A stretch of 64,000 nucleotides of DNA from Mimachlamys varia (lineage: Eukaryota > Mollusca > Bivalvia > Pectinida > Pectinidae), in assembly GCA_947623455.1 (NCBI GenBank), contig OX392534.1:11790001-11854000 (forward strand), written 5' to 3'. Positions 1 through 14,700 of the stretch are shown one piece after another. The position numbers and the translations under genes are program-made. The notes beneath the pieces are model-generated. The model had not been told where the DNA came from. It saw only the letters and a list, made by a program, of their open reading frames with translations, and did not search any database. The first letter of the stretch is position 1. Every line of letters starts with the position of its first letter.

Positions 1-2026
1 ATTCACATGAATCATGAACACACAATAAGATTGCTGCATCTTTTACATACTGCTACATCTCTTAAGTAATGCTACATTTCTTAAATAAACAATGTTTATG
101 TCTTTCCGTTTGGCTTTTTTCAAAATGTTTAAGAATAAGCCTGAACAACTTGCTATGAAGAACACTATTCGAATATCAATTTGTATATACATATTTTGAC
201 TAAGGTAGAATGAAGCAAGCATTTTATTGACTAGAAAAGTGTGACGAACGAACAGGTGAGAAGACCATCTTGAAATTGAATGAAAATATCGAAATTAATG
301 CATCCGTTTATCAGACTGCGGCTCATGCAAGCTAACCTGACAAATACCGCAATAAGCACTCTACGTTTTCGACAATATTTTCACCTTCTTATGAAATTTG
401 CAAAATTACAGCCCCACTATACATCCATGTCCGAGTAAGCAAACTGTATATGAATAGTAGTTTAGGGAGACGTAGAACAGTAGATTTAGATCGTTCTTTG
501 GTCAAATGGATTCCAAATTGGAATTAGATATAAGTATGAGTTCCCGAGACAGATATCTATGATTTTGAATATTACATTTACAGCCTTTAGTAATCATCTG
601 GTGTCCACATGATTGTACACTAAATGTGTATGTATATATCGGTCCTACACTATTATTTCCGTTTACATTTCCAGAGAAAATCATTTCATACAATCTAGTG
701 AGTGTCGGTGCCACAGAATAAAATATCAACTTAATTTAAAAACAAAAATGGAATTTCAATGGAATTCCATTTTCTACACATTTGGTTAATTCATTAAATT
801 CTAAGTATTGTACAAAAAGCAATTTTCAATTGCATTCTTCTTCGGGTATTTGAACAAGCAAACTTGCAATGATTTCACACGTATTTACAATCTGACAATC
901 ACCAAGATTCAACTATATAACGTTTCAGATTCGACACTCATACTAATAACATTTTAATCGATGCTATTTTTGATATTAGCTAACTCTAAAAATGAAATAT
1001 AATATCTTTCGATTCAATATAATAACCTGTAGCTAGTGCATTTATTAAAATATGAAATATCACTACTATTTTATTTCATGTTTATGCAAATATAGCTCCA
1101 TTCATTAACATCAATAATTCAGCTTTCGGAACTTGTTTTCCCTTTAACAAAACATGTTAAAAGATTGCCCAGTGAATCTTATTTTTTCTTTTGGTATTAT
1201 AAAAAATATATCTTAAATATCTAAAACAAAAGAGAGAGATTATTCCTTCCCATTCTTATTCCAGCTTTTAAAAAGTAATTTTCTCCATGTATTTCCTACG
1301 AAAAACCTAGAGGAGTTCTTTTCTCTGCCAAAATTTAAAACTCTTGTATCTTCAATATAAGCCCAATGACCTATCAATAATTTAGCGAACTTCTTATGTA
1401 TTTTATATAATTTTGATAAAAAATTGCTTTCAAGAAAAGTTAGGTAAACAAATGCTCATTAGCTAGCTTCCTTATAAAGCTTGCTCAAGTGGATTAAACT
1501 GTCATTAGACAATGTTTCAAACATATTTTGTCTATATTTGAAAAAAGAAAATTCATGTTTTCTATGAAATAAAAAAAAAACCCACCATCTTCGTTTGGAC
1601 ACCATATAACCTATACATACATTCAATAAAATAATAATTTAAAATGCGAACGGTAATAATATCTATTCATAAGTAAGATACACATTTTGGCACAAAAATA
1701 GTCCATTGGAAATCAGCAGAAGTGTGTACAGGCTTATTGTTATGCAGCCTGACTTCATGGCAATTACAAAAACAAAACATATTGAGAACATGACAACAAC
1801 TGTAATTGACAACGGAAAACACCAGATTTATACATTATTTCTAAATAACACAATGAAAAAACATTTAAAAATGCATTAAGTACATCAAATTGTTACATGT
1901 CGAACAGATAACGCAACTTTCCATTATTGGAATCGACCCCATTAAAAGTTTTGGAAACTGTTTCGATAAGAAGTTTTAAGTATAAAATTAAAGAAACTTT
2001 TTGAAAATTGAACAATAAATGCGTGT
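1..2026. other. 3' flank of the receptor gene, probably includes its 3' UTR
   Basis: AT-rich, no coding sequence or repeat family recognised. Several minus-strand AATAAA-type signals occur (for example near 1073 and near 1042), so the polyadenylation site cannot be fixed by eye. Confidence 0.6.
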
Positions 2027-2789
2027 TTAGAATTGCGTAAATATAGAAGGGTTTGATATCTTTCTATCTCCACTATAACGACGGTCGTGACTGCTCCGTC
2101 GATCGTCACTATGACGACGGTCGTGACTGCTCCGTCGATCGTCACTATGACGACGGTCGTTACTGCCCCTCCTGTCGTTGCTCGGTCGCCTGTTTTCGTT
2201 CGGCATATTTCCGTTTTTATACTTTTGAACGTTTCCGTTATTTTTGTAACGTTCGTTTTTATAATTGTTTTTGCTGGTAACATTGCTATTACCGATATTC
2301 GATTTGTCTGTATTGTTACTCTCCACGTAACTTCCGTTCATCCGGTTGTCATGGTAACCCTTTGAAGTGGATTCCACCATTGATTTGATTGGACCCCTCC
2401 TGCGTTTGAATTTTCCAGTTTTTATCAGCAGCACCCAAGCTGAACGAACTTCGGTGTTGAAAAGACATCGGAACACAAATATTAGAAACCCTTGCAACGA
2501 GTTGAGGATAGTAAATAGGTAATAGAACACAATTTTCGACTCCTTGATGGCGACTGGGCCGAACACCCACGTGATACCGAGCAGAACCATCACGGTGAAA
2601 GCACCGCGCACCTGAGCAGGGGTAACCTTTTCGTTCTTCTCCCCAGCAGGACTGTGACCCTTGAATTTCGGTTTCATGATAACACGAGCAACCAATGTGA
2701 ATACTATAGTATTGATGATGAGAATGCAACAGGCTGGACCAAGCAATGCAATGTAGAATGCCAGCTCATTCGACTGTGATATGAAGCAA
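2027..2789 (-). CDS. Exon 16: helices 5-7, cytoplasmic tail with RRxS repeats, stop
   Basis: Acceptor tttcag|TTGCTT; 763 nt ending in TAA. Helix 5 includes FYIALLGPACCILIINTIVF. Helix 6 includes VLLGITWVFGP with the toggle tryptophan W1450. Helix 7 is FYYLFTILNSLQGFLIFVF with the conserved LQGF.IF. The 142-residue tail begins basic (KFKRRRGPIKS), becomes Asn/Lys-rich, and ends with hexapeptide repeats of the type DRR-x-S-x (residues about 1576-1622). The last three residues, TQF, fit a [ST]-x-hydrophobic PDZ-binding ending. A 36-bp exact DNA repeat lies within the tail at 2071-2160. Confidence 0.96.
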
Positions 2790-5700
2790 CTGAAATTGAA
2801 AACGTCAGATTCATTATTTGGAATATACTTACGAAAATATAAATATGCGGCAAAGTCTTTAAACCTCTATCCATGGTACAAATACTTACAGGTGTTATCA
2901 ATATACATACATAATTATAAATATGCGGCAAAGTCTTAGGACATCTCACATTCCTGTGTAAAACTTCTATCCATGGTTCACATAGTTACAAGTGTTATCA
3001 TTGATGAAACTTTTAGATGATTGTATACATCTTAATTAACTGTATTGGATACAATTTAGGAGTTCAGTAACACAGAAATATGAGTGCGCTTTCTGCTTTG
3101 TCGGACACCCATACATGTACTTAAGCGATAACACTGTTTCATGAACAAACGTCACATTAGGCCCCGGTTTCATCAACGTTCCTTTACTTAAGGAAACTCC
3201 TTAACTTAAAAATCTCCATAGGAAAACTTTACAGAATTTAAGGGGAAAAGCTTAAATTAAGGGAATTTTCTTAAATTCTGTAATGCTTTCCTATGGAGAT
3301 TTTTAAGTTAAGGCGTTTCCTTAAGTAAAGGAACGTTGATGAAACCAGGGCCTGAACAATTAATGAAGTTACAAGTAAATGTTGTACATACACCTACCAC
3401 AAATAAGTAAAGAAATAAACAAAGATAGCTTACAAGTTTCCTTTGGATCGGTAGTTGTCGAGCTTGTTTATCCCCATGGTGACGGCTACAACTACTGCCG
3501 GGAGACCTGTAATATGCACATCATACACCAGTTAACAACCACGTCATGTGGGATTCACGAAAACGCCAAAAAGTCAATTAGCGCAATGATACTGCTGCTG
3601 ACAGTTTCCACTAGGGAATGTTTTCAGCCCGAAAAGCGCAAAGATATGATAACCTCTGAAATATGTACAGGTACAGTATGCTAACAAAACGTCATAGAGC
3701 AAATTAATATGAAGACGAAGAAGAGAACTATGACGATGGTATTTGATATAAAAAATCCTTCGGCAGGTAAAGGGACTATTTCAACAGGCAAACATGCGAA
3801 CAAATCTACCAGATATCAAGGGAAAATGTGTATGTAAATGTAGTTCAGGTAGCAAATGCGAATTATTCTAATTAAAAGTTAAGTTCGAGACGACAACGAA
3901 GTTAAACGGGACAAAAAATCACCATCATATGAGGACAGACAACATAAATATATATATAGGCAACTGACAAAACTAACAAAGAATATCCAATGAACCAACA
4001 ACAAATTCACAGACTTACCCCAGGCAACGACACAACGCTTAAGGATGAAATAAGACGAGTACTTTGTGAACACTTTGATGAGCGCCTGATACATGTTAAT
4101 AGCCTCTGTACACATCCATGTAAGTGTTGTCAGTAGGAAATAGTGGAGGAGAATTCCCACAGCTATACACATGCCCTCGCCATCCGACTGGGAAGTCTCC
4201 GCCATCAACAGGAACGATACATTCAACAACAACATGGACACACACATGTTTAACAGGATCTTCCCGGACCGCTCACGGTTTAGAGACCTGAAACATGGTT
4301 AACTCGTTTTATAGTTTATCACAACGCTCTGAAAACTAACATAGTATCCAGGAATACATGTATAGCATATTATGATATCTTGAAGAAAGCAAAAAAATCA
4401 ATAAAATATCGAAGTTAGGGATTTCTATGAAAAAAAAATATATAAAAAAATAAATAAAAAATAAATAAATAAAATACATAAAAATCGACCGCGAATCCAA
4501 TTTCCCCGGTAATCATATAAGCAATTGACTTATGACCTAAACTATTACTTACCTGAAAATGGAGAAGGTGACTATGGTAAAGGTCAAACCAAATATGGAA
4601 ATCGCACAGCCTATATACGATATGGAAGTAAGAGCCTTGTCATGGTTATCAGGTAAAACCATGTTCGGTGTCGGGTCCTGAAAAATAGAACACAATCTAT
4701 GTATACATGCTTAATATTTGAATCCGGACTAGAAAATTGTGTGTTGGGTGATGATTGGCATGAAACAAGAACAAAATGCCTGATAATGTATATTTCTTTG
4801 TCAGCGTTTGATAATCATCATAGTTTAAGGTACGATTGTATTGACAACATTGCCATATTGGTAGGTCCGCTCCAATGAAGTCCTAGTATGCTCCAGTCTT
4901 CAAAATCGGAAACAATAGCAAGGTACCATATTAGATGATATTATTCTGATAAGGGACTACACAATGGGGATGTTGTCAAGAAAGGGGGAAAAGCCAGCAT
5001 TCATAAGGGTTAGTATTGGGTGAGGGTATGGAAGCTTGGAATGTGCTCTTAATGGATGCAAGTTATTCATCTCACACTAAACATCACATATATACACAGA
5101 TTTATTTCTTAAACACTTGATTGGAAGACTCACCAGTAGAACAGCAAAACTAGTAAGATGATAGGCTCGACAATCGGTCACGTGACCTCCTGTTGACACA
5201 GTCTCCATCCCTATCTGTGACCACGTACGATCTGAAAACAAACGATCTTTTCTTTAAATACTAATATCTATGAAAAATGTATTTAAAAAATGAACACTTC
5301 TGAATAAATTTTATAAACGACTATAATATGCTGTTTTCCGTTACATTGAAATATTTTACATTGTAAAAGATTCGTATTACATGTCCATGTCAGGAACTCA
5401 TTCTATTGATAAATAAATTGTATGATATACGTTATATATGGTCCCATGGACTTCCTTGTGCATTGTGAATATTGTTACACTCTAAGATAAGTATCAAGAT
5501 GAACTTACTCTTTGTGTTCCAGTATACGCATGTATGGTTACTTCCGATCTGAAAAATGACAGCAGTTTTATAATGGATTACATTTGTTCCTTCAAAGGAA
5601 ATTCAAACTCTATTAATTCAATAAGCAAAACCACAATCGTTCAGTAATTTGTTATGGGATAACAAACGCACACCGTCTGAAAGCTTCACAAAATATTGTT

Positions 5701-8700
5701 GACAAACTGAATGTGTCGTTATACATAAACATAACCTATCTACTACAGAGCATAATTTATCAAACGTGCTATCATGACGATGTAGCAATCAAACTTATGT
5801 TTATTACGATAAATACATTCTAACTGTTGCACTAGCGTGAAAAAATCGATTGAACTATATATATCATATTTTAAAAACCTACAACTATTTACATATTCTA
5901 TGTAAAGAATATGTTATTTTGAACTTTTTCATTTTTATCCTATGTAATTAATGCATGCTCTCTAAAATATCATCAAATGGCATATGCTATAATGAATACT
6001 TTGTATAATATAAGCCGTGTTATAAAGTTCTAATTCTAAATCTTTAAAATATTATTTTTCTCTTGGAAGAATGAGAGACATGCTTTATTAGCGAGATATT
6101 TTGATGGAATCTTGGACTCACTTCTATGTTCGGTACGGAGTACTCGATTGGGAAGTTCAGGTCGCTGATATCGGTGTTGTGCACAGTGGCCGATATGACT
6201 CTTTGTTTGAGGACTATATGTTCCGGTGGAGAGTCTTCAGGAAGAAAGAAGGCCGATGTGCGGTAGGATACAAACTCAAGACGGACATTTTTGTTGCCAG
6301 CAACATCAAAAACTTCTTTTGGTAAAGCCATTTTTACACCATGCTGAAAGAAAAAAAAGTTCTATGCACAAAACATCACATAATCTTTGGTCCCTATTGA
6401 AAAACAAAAAACAAAAAAACCCCCCACAAATTCATTGCATATGATGGCCTCCCGAAAACAGAACAAATAATGTTATTTTCTTGTAATTGTTTTTATTGTA
6501 TTCAAAACCCTTACATTATGACCTTATTACACTATAACGTATGAGAATGGCATTTTTAGGCCTATGAGGGCATATTCTATTAATATTCCCATTGAAGCAT
6601 TGTTATGCGAATGAAGTATTTTGTTTGTGGATAGAACGTTGTGACATCATTTTCAGCCATTCCCACTAGAAAAAAATGCAATGAGTTTAGACGCGTGTTC
6701 TTCTTTACTCAAACGTTTTACAGTGTGTCATTGTCGGTCTGTGAAGTTAGGACATTACACAATGGCGTAGTATCATGTATAAACGTTGAGAGGGCCAGAC
6801 TTCTAATACATGAAACTGTATTTAGAGACTTTGGAAATTATCAGATGTAAGTTCTTGCGTTAGTGAGAAGTGAATGGCTCTCTTAAGATTAATTATCTAT
6901 TATGCAGAACAGTACTTTTTGGAGCACTCAGAATTTAGCACATAACCGAATTTAAACAGATAGGCGCAATGATGTATATGTGTACTCACAATACTTGCTG
7001 TATAAAGCAATACACAGAATACATGAAAATCGCTAAAATACGATTACCGCTAAAATAATGTACATTTACAGTATACGAATACATAGATACAATGCATTAA
7101 CTGCAGTAAGACACAGATCTCTATGTCTATCAGTTACGTGACGTACCAGGCCTGATTGATTCTGGCTATTCTCCAGGACGGGCTGATACTGGAACGCCGT
7201 CTTGTTGTTGCTGGCATTGTGTGGGAGAGAGAAATTCACAACCATCACGTTGATGTTTTCTGTTGTTATGGAAACGTTCGTCTCTGTCTTTACCTCTTTG
7301 GTGAAGTCTTCTAATACTCTTATCAATCTGCAGTTAAACATTAAAATTAGAAATGACCTAGCCAAATGCGAAAGAGAAAAAGAAAATAAATTATATTAGA
7401 AGCCAAAATGAAGGAAAGCGAGGACACGGTGCATGTGTCTACCGTTTTCGAGGCCCGCCATGGTACAGGAAAATTGAGCGTCTTTCATTTTATTTTAAGG
7501 ACATGCATGCACTGAATAAGATAAACCATGATTTCTAAAGTAACTTTGTCGCATAATATATACGAATAAACTAGGACATTAACAGTTTGGGGGAACAATA
7601 ATCAATTTTATACACGCACAATGTCTTCGATATGGATATAGAGGCTATTACTTAGCCTGCGTCCATTATCTATTCATTTACCGACATAAACAATGTATTA
7701 AAATATATTAAATAAAAGTCCAAAGGCGTAGTAAAATAACTTTATCTAACAGTGTTGTTTGTATTTAAATAGAAATGAATATCTCCCAACGAACCAGGAT
7801 AAAATTACTTCATTAACCTCATATCACCGCGTTCGTTATTTTGCGTGTGATGTCCCTAATACTACGATGACATCCTCGCCCAGTGATTACCACCGATGAT
7901 TATTTGAATTATTTCAAAAGTATTAATCTTCTAATCTTCGTGGTATTATTGTTGCTGAGCACTGCTTAAGTGCTTCCGTTTACGGTTATTCTCATTAGGG
8001 TTGTGTTTTGTTCCGTTGTCACTACTGCTTAAGATTTTGCCAGCACTTTGATATTCTCTCTTTCCTTGTCATTGCTTTACCTAACCGATCTCCTTCTCCT
8101 CATCTAGCTCCGTGTAGGTTAACTTAATCTTACTGCCCGCTAAGACTGCCTCGTAAATCTTAAAACGATTTCTCTAGTGTTTTCAACTTTGCAATTTATC
8201 GACATTTGAAGTTGGTTTTATAATAATCATACCAGAAATAGTTTTACATGAACAGCTTATAAACTACATATTTACTTAATTAGCAGTATGAAAATAATCA
8301 CCTGGATAATGATGAAACTTTCTGATATTAAGCAATGGATTAAATACACGTAAAACATGTGCACGGTGCCAAATAACTCAATACTGCAAACTGGGGTTAC
8401 GTGATCCCCGCCTAAACCATCACATGTTGTTCAGAAGTGCACCACAACGCCAACGCGCGCCCGACAAACACCCTCCAGGCAAACGGAATACCACCGATGT
8501 GATGAAAGATACATCGTTTAGAAAAGCCTTTGTGGGCTGTCTAGAAATATTCAGATTCGGCAGATACATATGGGAACATAATTGGACTCAAATCAAAGTT
8601 TGTAGCAAGTTAGCGGATACATAGGACATTTCTTAACACCTAATTCATTTTCCCCTGCATCAATTATTAATTGATATTACAGTCGTTTATCATGCTATCA

Positions 8701-11700
8701 TAAAGCACGGTTATTTCTTTCTCTTATGTTTACAATGTTATGATGATTATACGGATACTTTTTTTATGTGTTAGATAACTAATAAATATTATATTGAAAT
8801 ACGCCCTGTAATGTCAGCAGGGTTAATAGGTTCAAAACAATTTAATGAACTATGAAGACAATAATAGCAACTATAATCAAGACAATAAGAATAATTCGGC
8901 AGTGTCATTTATATACACTGCCATACATGGCCTAAATCTTTAGTAAACCGTTTGTTGTGATTGTAATAAGGAATCGCTAAAGTTTTGAACCATGATAAAT
9001 TCAATAATTTTCACATGGCGAGTGTCGTCGCTGACGCAGAAGCCGCTTATTATTCCGGAAGCCCTGGTCGTTTCTCTTGTACTTTCACAAGGGTCGCCAT
9101 GTAAATCTTCCCCTTTGTTCATATTTTGGCCATAGCTTAATTTCGGATTAAGCATTTCTTGACGCTTCGGTGTTCTCGGATTGTTGAGTTAATGAGGATA
9201 TGTTAGGTATTTCGTTCGCATTAAAGACAGTATGTTCTCACGTTTGGAGCAATGCTGTTTGGAAGGAATTGGAGGTTATTTAGAATGCGTTTCGATTGTA
9301 CCTTTCACTGGAGTGATTTCTGTGATTACTCTCTATCAACACGGACTCTGTGGCGGTCAACAGGTTACTGACCACTCTCGTCACCTCCTCTGCTATCTGA
9401 AATAGGAAATTACAGGAAACTATTGAAACCTTCATCTGTAAAGGACGCTATCCTTTCAATTATGACTGGCTCTATTCCAAAAAAAAGAGTTATTGCATAG
9501 CGACGGGTTCAAAGGTACCTCAATTACTTTTAGAACAATTTCATGGGGAAAACTTGGTTCGCGCAACACATTAAATGGCCCCTATTCTTTAATGAATCAA
9601 TATTTTAAATATAATTAACGGGCCTTATGAAATAATGCAATGAAATGCTGTTTACTGTGAATTGGAATGAGATGCTTAAGCAAGACAGATGTTTTGCGTT
9701 GCAGTTGCATCAATTACACTTTTTCAATCAAATGCACTTCTAACACCCCTCCCCCTCAAACACTCTTTTACCACGTAATTCATCATGCTGATGGTTTTTT
9801 ACGTGCTTGGTATTTCCTTTAACTTCTCTCATTGCACAAACCTCGTCATCATCAAAGGCGAACACTAGAAGATTCTCCAGGATGTCTGTGGCATTAATAA
9901 CGACTTCAGCAGTGAGATGACTGGGATCATGGGTGAAGGCCATCAGATCAAGCAACCTCTTCTCCGCTTCTGCAGCAGTCAACTAAAAGAGGTAATTGAA
10001 AAGTGTAATTAAGTGAAGAGCTTAAACGTTATTGTGATAGGCGTAAATATATGGAATATTCCTTAGTGATATTCTATTTGTGTCTTTAATCACCATCGTG
10101 TAGTTCAAAATATTAGTATATATATGAATATTTTTTTCACCTGAAGAGCTTCCCGAAGCAAGTGCAAGCGCTAGTGAATCTGGTTTTGTTTATTTGTTTT
10201 AAATAGTTATTACCATCACAAGGACATTATAGACTTTAAATTATGAGTAAGCTATTAGTATATATATGAATATAAATGCCACATTATTGCCTTTCCATGT
10301 TTAAATCGGCCATGTGTTATTCTGAATGCTTACGTTTCGAAATACTGGTAAATATTAACTATAAATCAATGGTCTTGGTTAATTAGAAAGTCCAAATGAA
10401 ACACTAAACTTATGTTTGTCACCCTAGTCACGAGATGGACTAACCTCTCTACATGCTGCTGTGTCCGGCTGTCCCCAGTACGCATGACCAGACGGGCTCT
10501 TGTAGCAAGGCCTGAGCCCAAAAGGTCGCGGATGGTGGGGATGGGGCCCGTACGGACACATCATAGTAACGTTTTGCCCCGGCGCAGTCTCCGGCCAGAT
10601 ATACCTTCCCGTCTTGTCACGGTATACACTGTTTCCCTCACAAACATTGTCTGCAAGTTAAATATCGATAATATGTATAAAACAGATATATATCATATAT
10701 AAAACAAAAATATTAGATATGGTCTGACTTTCCTCAATTCTCATTGGCTAAAATATGATCACATGGAGTTCCATATTTTGTGATATCGACCAGATGTTTC
10801 TATTTTCAGAAACACCATGTCAATATTGCATTTGTGACGTCATAAGCATTGTGTCGTTATAGTACACATGTTCCTATGCAACTGTCAATTGTATGCTTTA
10901 TCAAGACAGATATTAATGCAATTAAAGTCTTTTGCAAACAAGTTTCATATCTACTATAACAATTAAGGACCTTTGGTTCGGTCAATATGGTGTTACACCA
11001 ACCTGGTAGAATCTAAAATATTGACCTCGGAATGAAGCCCACGCTCAATATTTGATTTAACCAGGTTGGTATAACACCACATTGACCTCAGCAAAAGTCA
11101 ATAATTGATATATATATATATATAGTCAAAACAGACATTCAACATATAAAACATTATAACATTAAAACGGAAATATAAAAAATTAATGCACAAGAGAAAG
11201 GCAATGGCATCCAAAACAATCAATGGAACAATTTCTTACTGAAACCATTTTATAAAAACAGTGAAAATTGTTATTTTGTGTGCCGCTATTTACCCAACAT
11301 CTATATTTTAAATCTAAAAGTATTACTTTTTCAATCAAAATGTCTATACAGTAAAACACAACGTCCTTGTTACTCAGTGTAATACTCTCTACTTGCAAAA
11401 ATAAATAAGAGAATACCGAAGCGTTAACATAATCATAATCCAAACTCAAAATCGATTAAACCAGGGGCAAAATATGAACAAAGGAAAGATTCACATGGAG
11501 ACCCTTGCAAAAGTACAAGAGAATAAGACCAGGTGTTCCGGAAGAGTAAGCGTCTTCTGCTTCATCGACGACACCCGCCTTGTAAATCTTTGTCACATCG
11601 AAGTAAACATCAAGTTCTCAAAATGAGAACCGAGTATAATTGTCAGTCACAACAAGTAAACACACTAATGAGCATACTCAAAAACTTCCATCTTCATATC

Positions 11701-14700
11701 ACTTAAAGATACAGAATACAGATGCAAACATCGACGTCCTGGCTGATAAACATCATTATGATAACACTATTCTCTTTCAAAGGAACTATATGATTCCAAA
11801 TGTTTGTAATAATGCTTTACATTTAGAAGAATCAACCAGCACCTAATCCAATCTTATTTGTGGTTTAGACCCTCACCTCAAAATCTGTTCATGATTACAC
11901 ATCAGACATAAGCATTATCTTTTCTTCTTTATTTCATTATAAAGACATATGGTAATGATTCATTTGCCATTCATAAATTCGTATGCTAGACATCATCAAA
12001 TTTTATATATGATTTAACTGGCGACATTGAAAATTGAATATTTTGATAATGAAACTAATAATGATATTCAGAAATTTCTTTTACCTTTCCAAATGCTTCT
12101 CAATGGTTATACATTAAATGCTATAATTTATTTGATAGATAATTGCAATTAAATAATTCATCATAATTTGTATTCAACATTTACTTAACAAATCATGACG
12201 ACATGGTAAACAAATAAACTCAAATAAATCACGTGCAAGCAAAGTGAATAATTGTTTTTTCATTTATATTTTTCTGTCAAATTCAACTGTATCAAATTTT
12301 GATGATTCAGGATAAAGAACGTCTACTTTATCATTACCATAAACACAGTTTGCTTTCCTTCGTTGACAATAAAATTGATTCATTTCAACAAATTTATTTC
12401 AAAAAGAAAAAAGGATCAAACAACAGGCATGGCCTATATTAGTTCTCTCTAAACAGCAACAATACGTATTATACACAATGAGATATAAGTTGAAGTGCTG
12501 AAGGTTTACTGAATAGATTTCATATGTTTAGTGACAAAAAGATAAACAAGTAATAAAAGTAACCACACTAACAAATAAAATATATATATTGAAAAAAAAT
12601 AGTCTTATAATTTTGATCACTTGGATGTCTGATTCTAGAACCTAAGTTTGAAACTAGGGGAAGATAAACTAGTTGTCAAAATTCAGTAGAGAAACCTCTC
12701 CATAGAACTTAAGGGTGCTGATAACCAGTCTACTGTTTAAGCTACATACCACATCGAGAAAAGCTGCAAGGATCGATGGCCACGTTACACTTCTGACCTG
12801 AAAATAAAAAAAATGAACCAGTGAATAAAATTACTAGCAATGACAAATAATGAAATGAAAATACATTTTCTGAATGCATACAAATTAATATACATGATGT
12901 AAGTTGTGTAATACCTTGTTCTCTTGTGATTTTCCAAACAATATTTTATAAAACCCTTATATTTCAGTTCGACAAATTCAGATGAAACCATGCGAGACAG
13001 GACAAACAATCCTGTAGTTATGACTTGACATTCCGTGTAGAATTCTGAGAGTGCTTCCAAAGGGCAATACTGGTGCCATCCTACCCAATCATAATGAAAA
13101 AAACATCTACAGCGCTTAACAAGAAGTCACAGATCCACGACTGTGATGTCGGACGGAAGACCATTACGCAACTATTGGTCATGTATTCTAAACGTATCTG
13201 AAATCTTCACATGACATTTAAAGGTTTATAATACACTTTTATGTGAGAGGTCATAAGAAAAGGTCTACAATTAAAGAGACATTGAGACAAAATTGTTGGA
13301 TTTTTTACTCTGCCTTCACCTTTAGGGTAAGGATCTGAAAGTGATGTATGCCTAAGTGTAGAGCATATCTGTTTTGTGTCAATTGAAAATAATATGTTAT
13401 TATCAAAGGTCTGGACTGGAAACGATGCGAAGACGCACAAAAGTCTAGAGGGGATTATGATTGCTTCATTCCTGTCTTTTTGATAAATGCATGAAGAACA
13501 AGCAAGAATAGATTTAGCACAAGGCACTATTGAATATGTATATTATGTTGGCCTTCCTAGATTTAAATGTAAATACACCGTTGCGTGTTGTGTAGAATTT
13601 TAAATTTGTGTTAACGTTTCATTTTTGCATATGAAGTCAGATCACAATGATTTGTAATAATAGAAAATGAATCTAATTATCAATGATTCAGACAAAGTAA
13701 TAATATTCTACACCTCACATACGACATTTTCTACTTGCAACAAACTTTATTTGAAATTGTGAGGAAGTTTAATTCATTTCGGCATACTGTATCTATTACT
13801 AAATTTAAAATGTGTAGCATAAGTGTGTGTTACGTAATCTTTAAGATGTTTATAAAGTGTTAAGGTGTATGTTTACATTGTAGATCACTTCTGAACCCAG
13901 TTAGAAGATTTATATCATATTTGTACTATACTGCCCGGTCTAGTTCACAGCGTATATTTACATTGTGCATCATTCCTGAACCCAGTCAGAAGATTTATAT
14001 CATATTTGTACTATACTGCCCGGTCTAGTTCACAGAGGGTCAGCTAGTCAGACCATGTGTGCATTAAATGGGGATATTTATGTGCAATTTACTACAAGGT
14101 ACGTCTAGAGAAGATGGCGGCCACACAGCTTAAGGCTAAATAGTATGACAGGCTGCATCAGCTGATGGAGTAGGCAGTACAAGGTCAAGAATGTGGAACG
14201 TTTTACCTTCCTCGTGCTTGGTACCATCCTTGTTTATCATAAAATACTACGGACAAGACACCAGAACACACTTTATTATAATTAAACTTCTAAACTTGTA
14301 AACATACTAGATTTATAAGTGATTTTTCTGTACTAACAATGCTACTTCTTTTATCTGTGAAAGTGATCGAGTACCAATATACTGTAAAATATTAGATTTC
14401 GCGATGGTTTATTTTACCACTTTTTTCGGTCTCTCAAACGCTATTAATTAATAAAGACAAAAGAAAGGAATATGAATAGAAAATTTGGCCAAAAATATAT
14501 TTTTTTACGTTTTTTGTTTGAGTAGAATTTACTTAATCCGCCATAACAGGCGCGACGAAAAGCTGAAATAACCGTAATTTGTATGAGAAAGCGTTCACTT
14601 TTTAAGACTGAAAAAACATGCAATTCTTTAATATGTAACCCCTGACATGAATATGAAATATTACTGATTTAGGTAACTAACTGATTCTTAATAAACAGCA

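Larger units (their letters stand above)
3507..10444. other. Introns 6-14 (between the GAIN and 7TM exons)
   Basis: Apart from the exons listed, these introns (about 280 bp to 2 kb) hold AT-rich sequence, a simple AAAT-type tract at about 4427-4486, and one family A repeat at about 8990-9185. Short ORFs here are antisense to exons or lie in intron sequence and show no family resemblance. Confidence 0.65.

Noticed and set aside
6044..6121. Extension of exon 10 past the GTGAGT
   Set aside because: Reading through gives a stop soon after and loses the GPS; splicing at 6122 joins exactly to the CVYW exon.
12785..13060. 91-codon minus-strand frame around exon 5
   Set aside because: It overlaps the micro-exon in a different frame, and only the 48-nt spliced piece fits the receptor; the rest has no domain.
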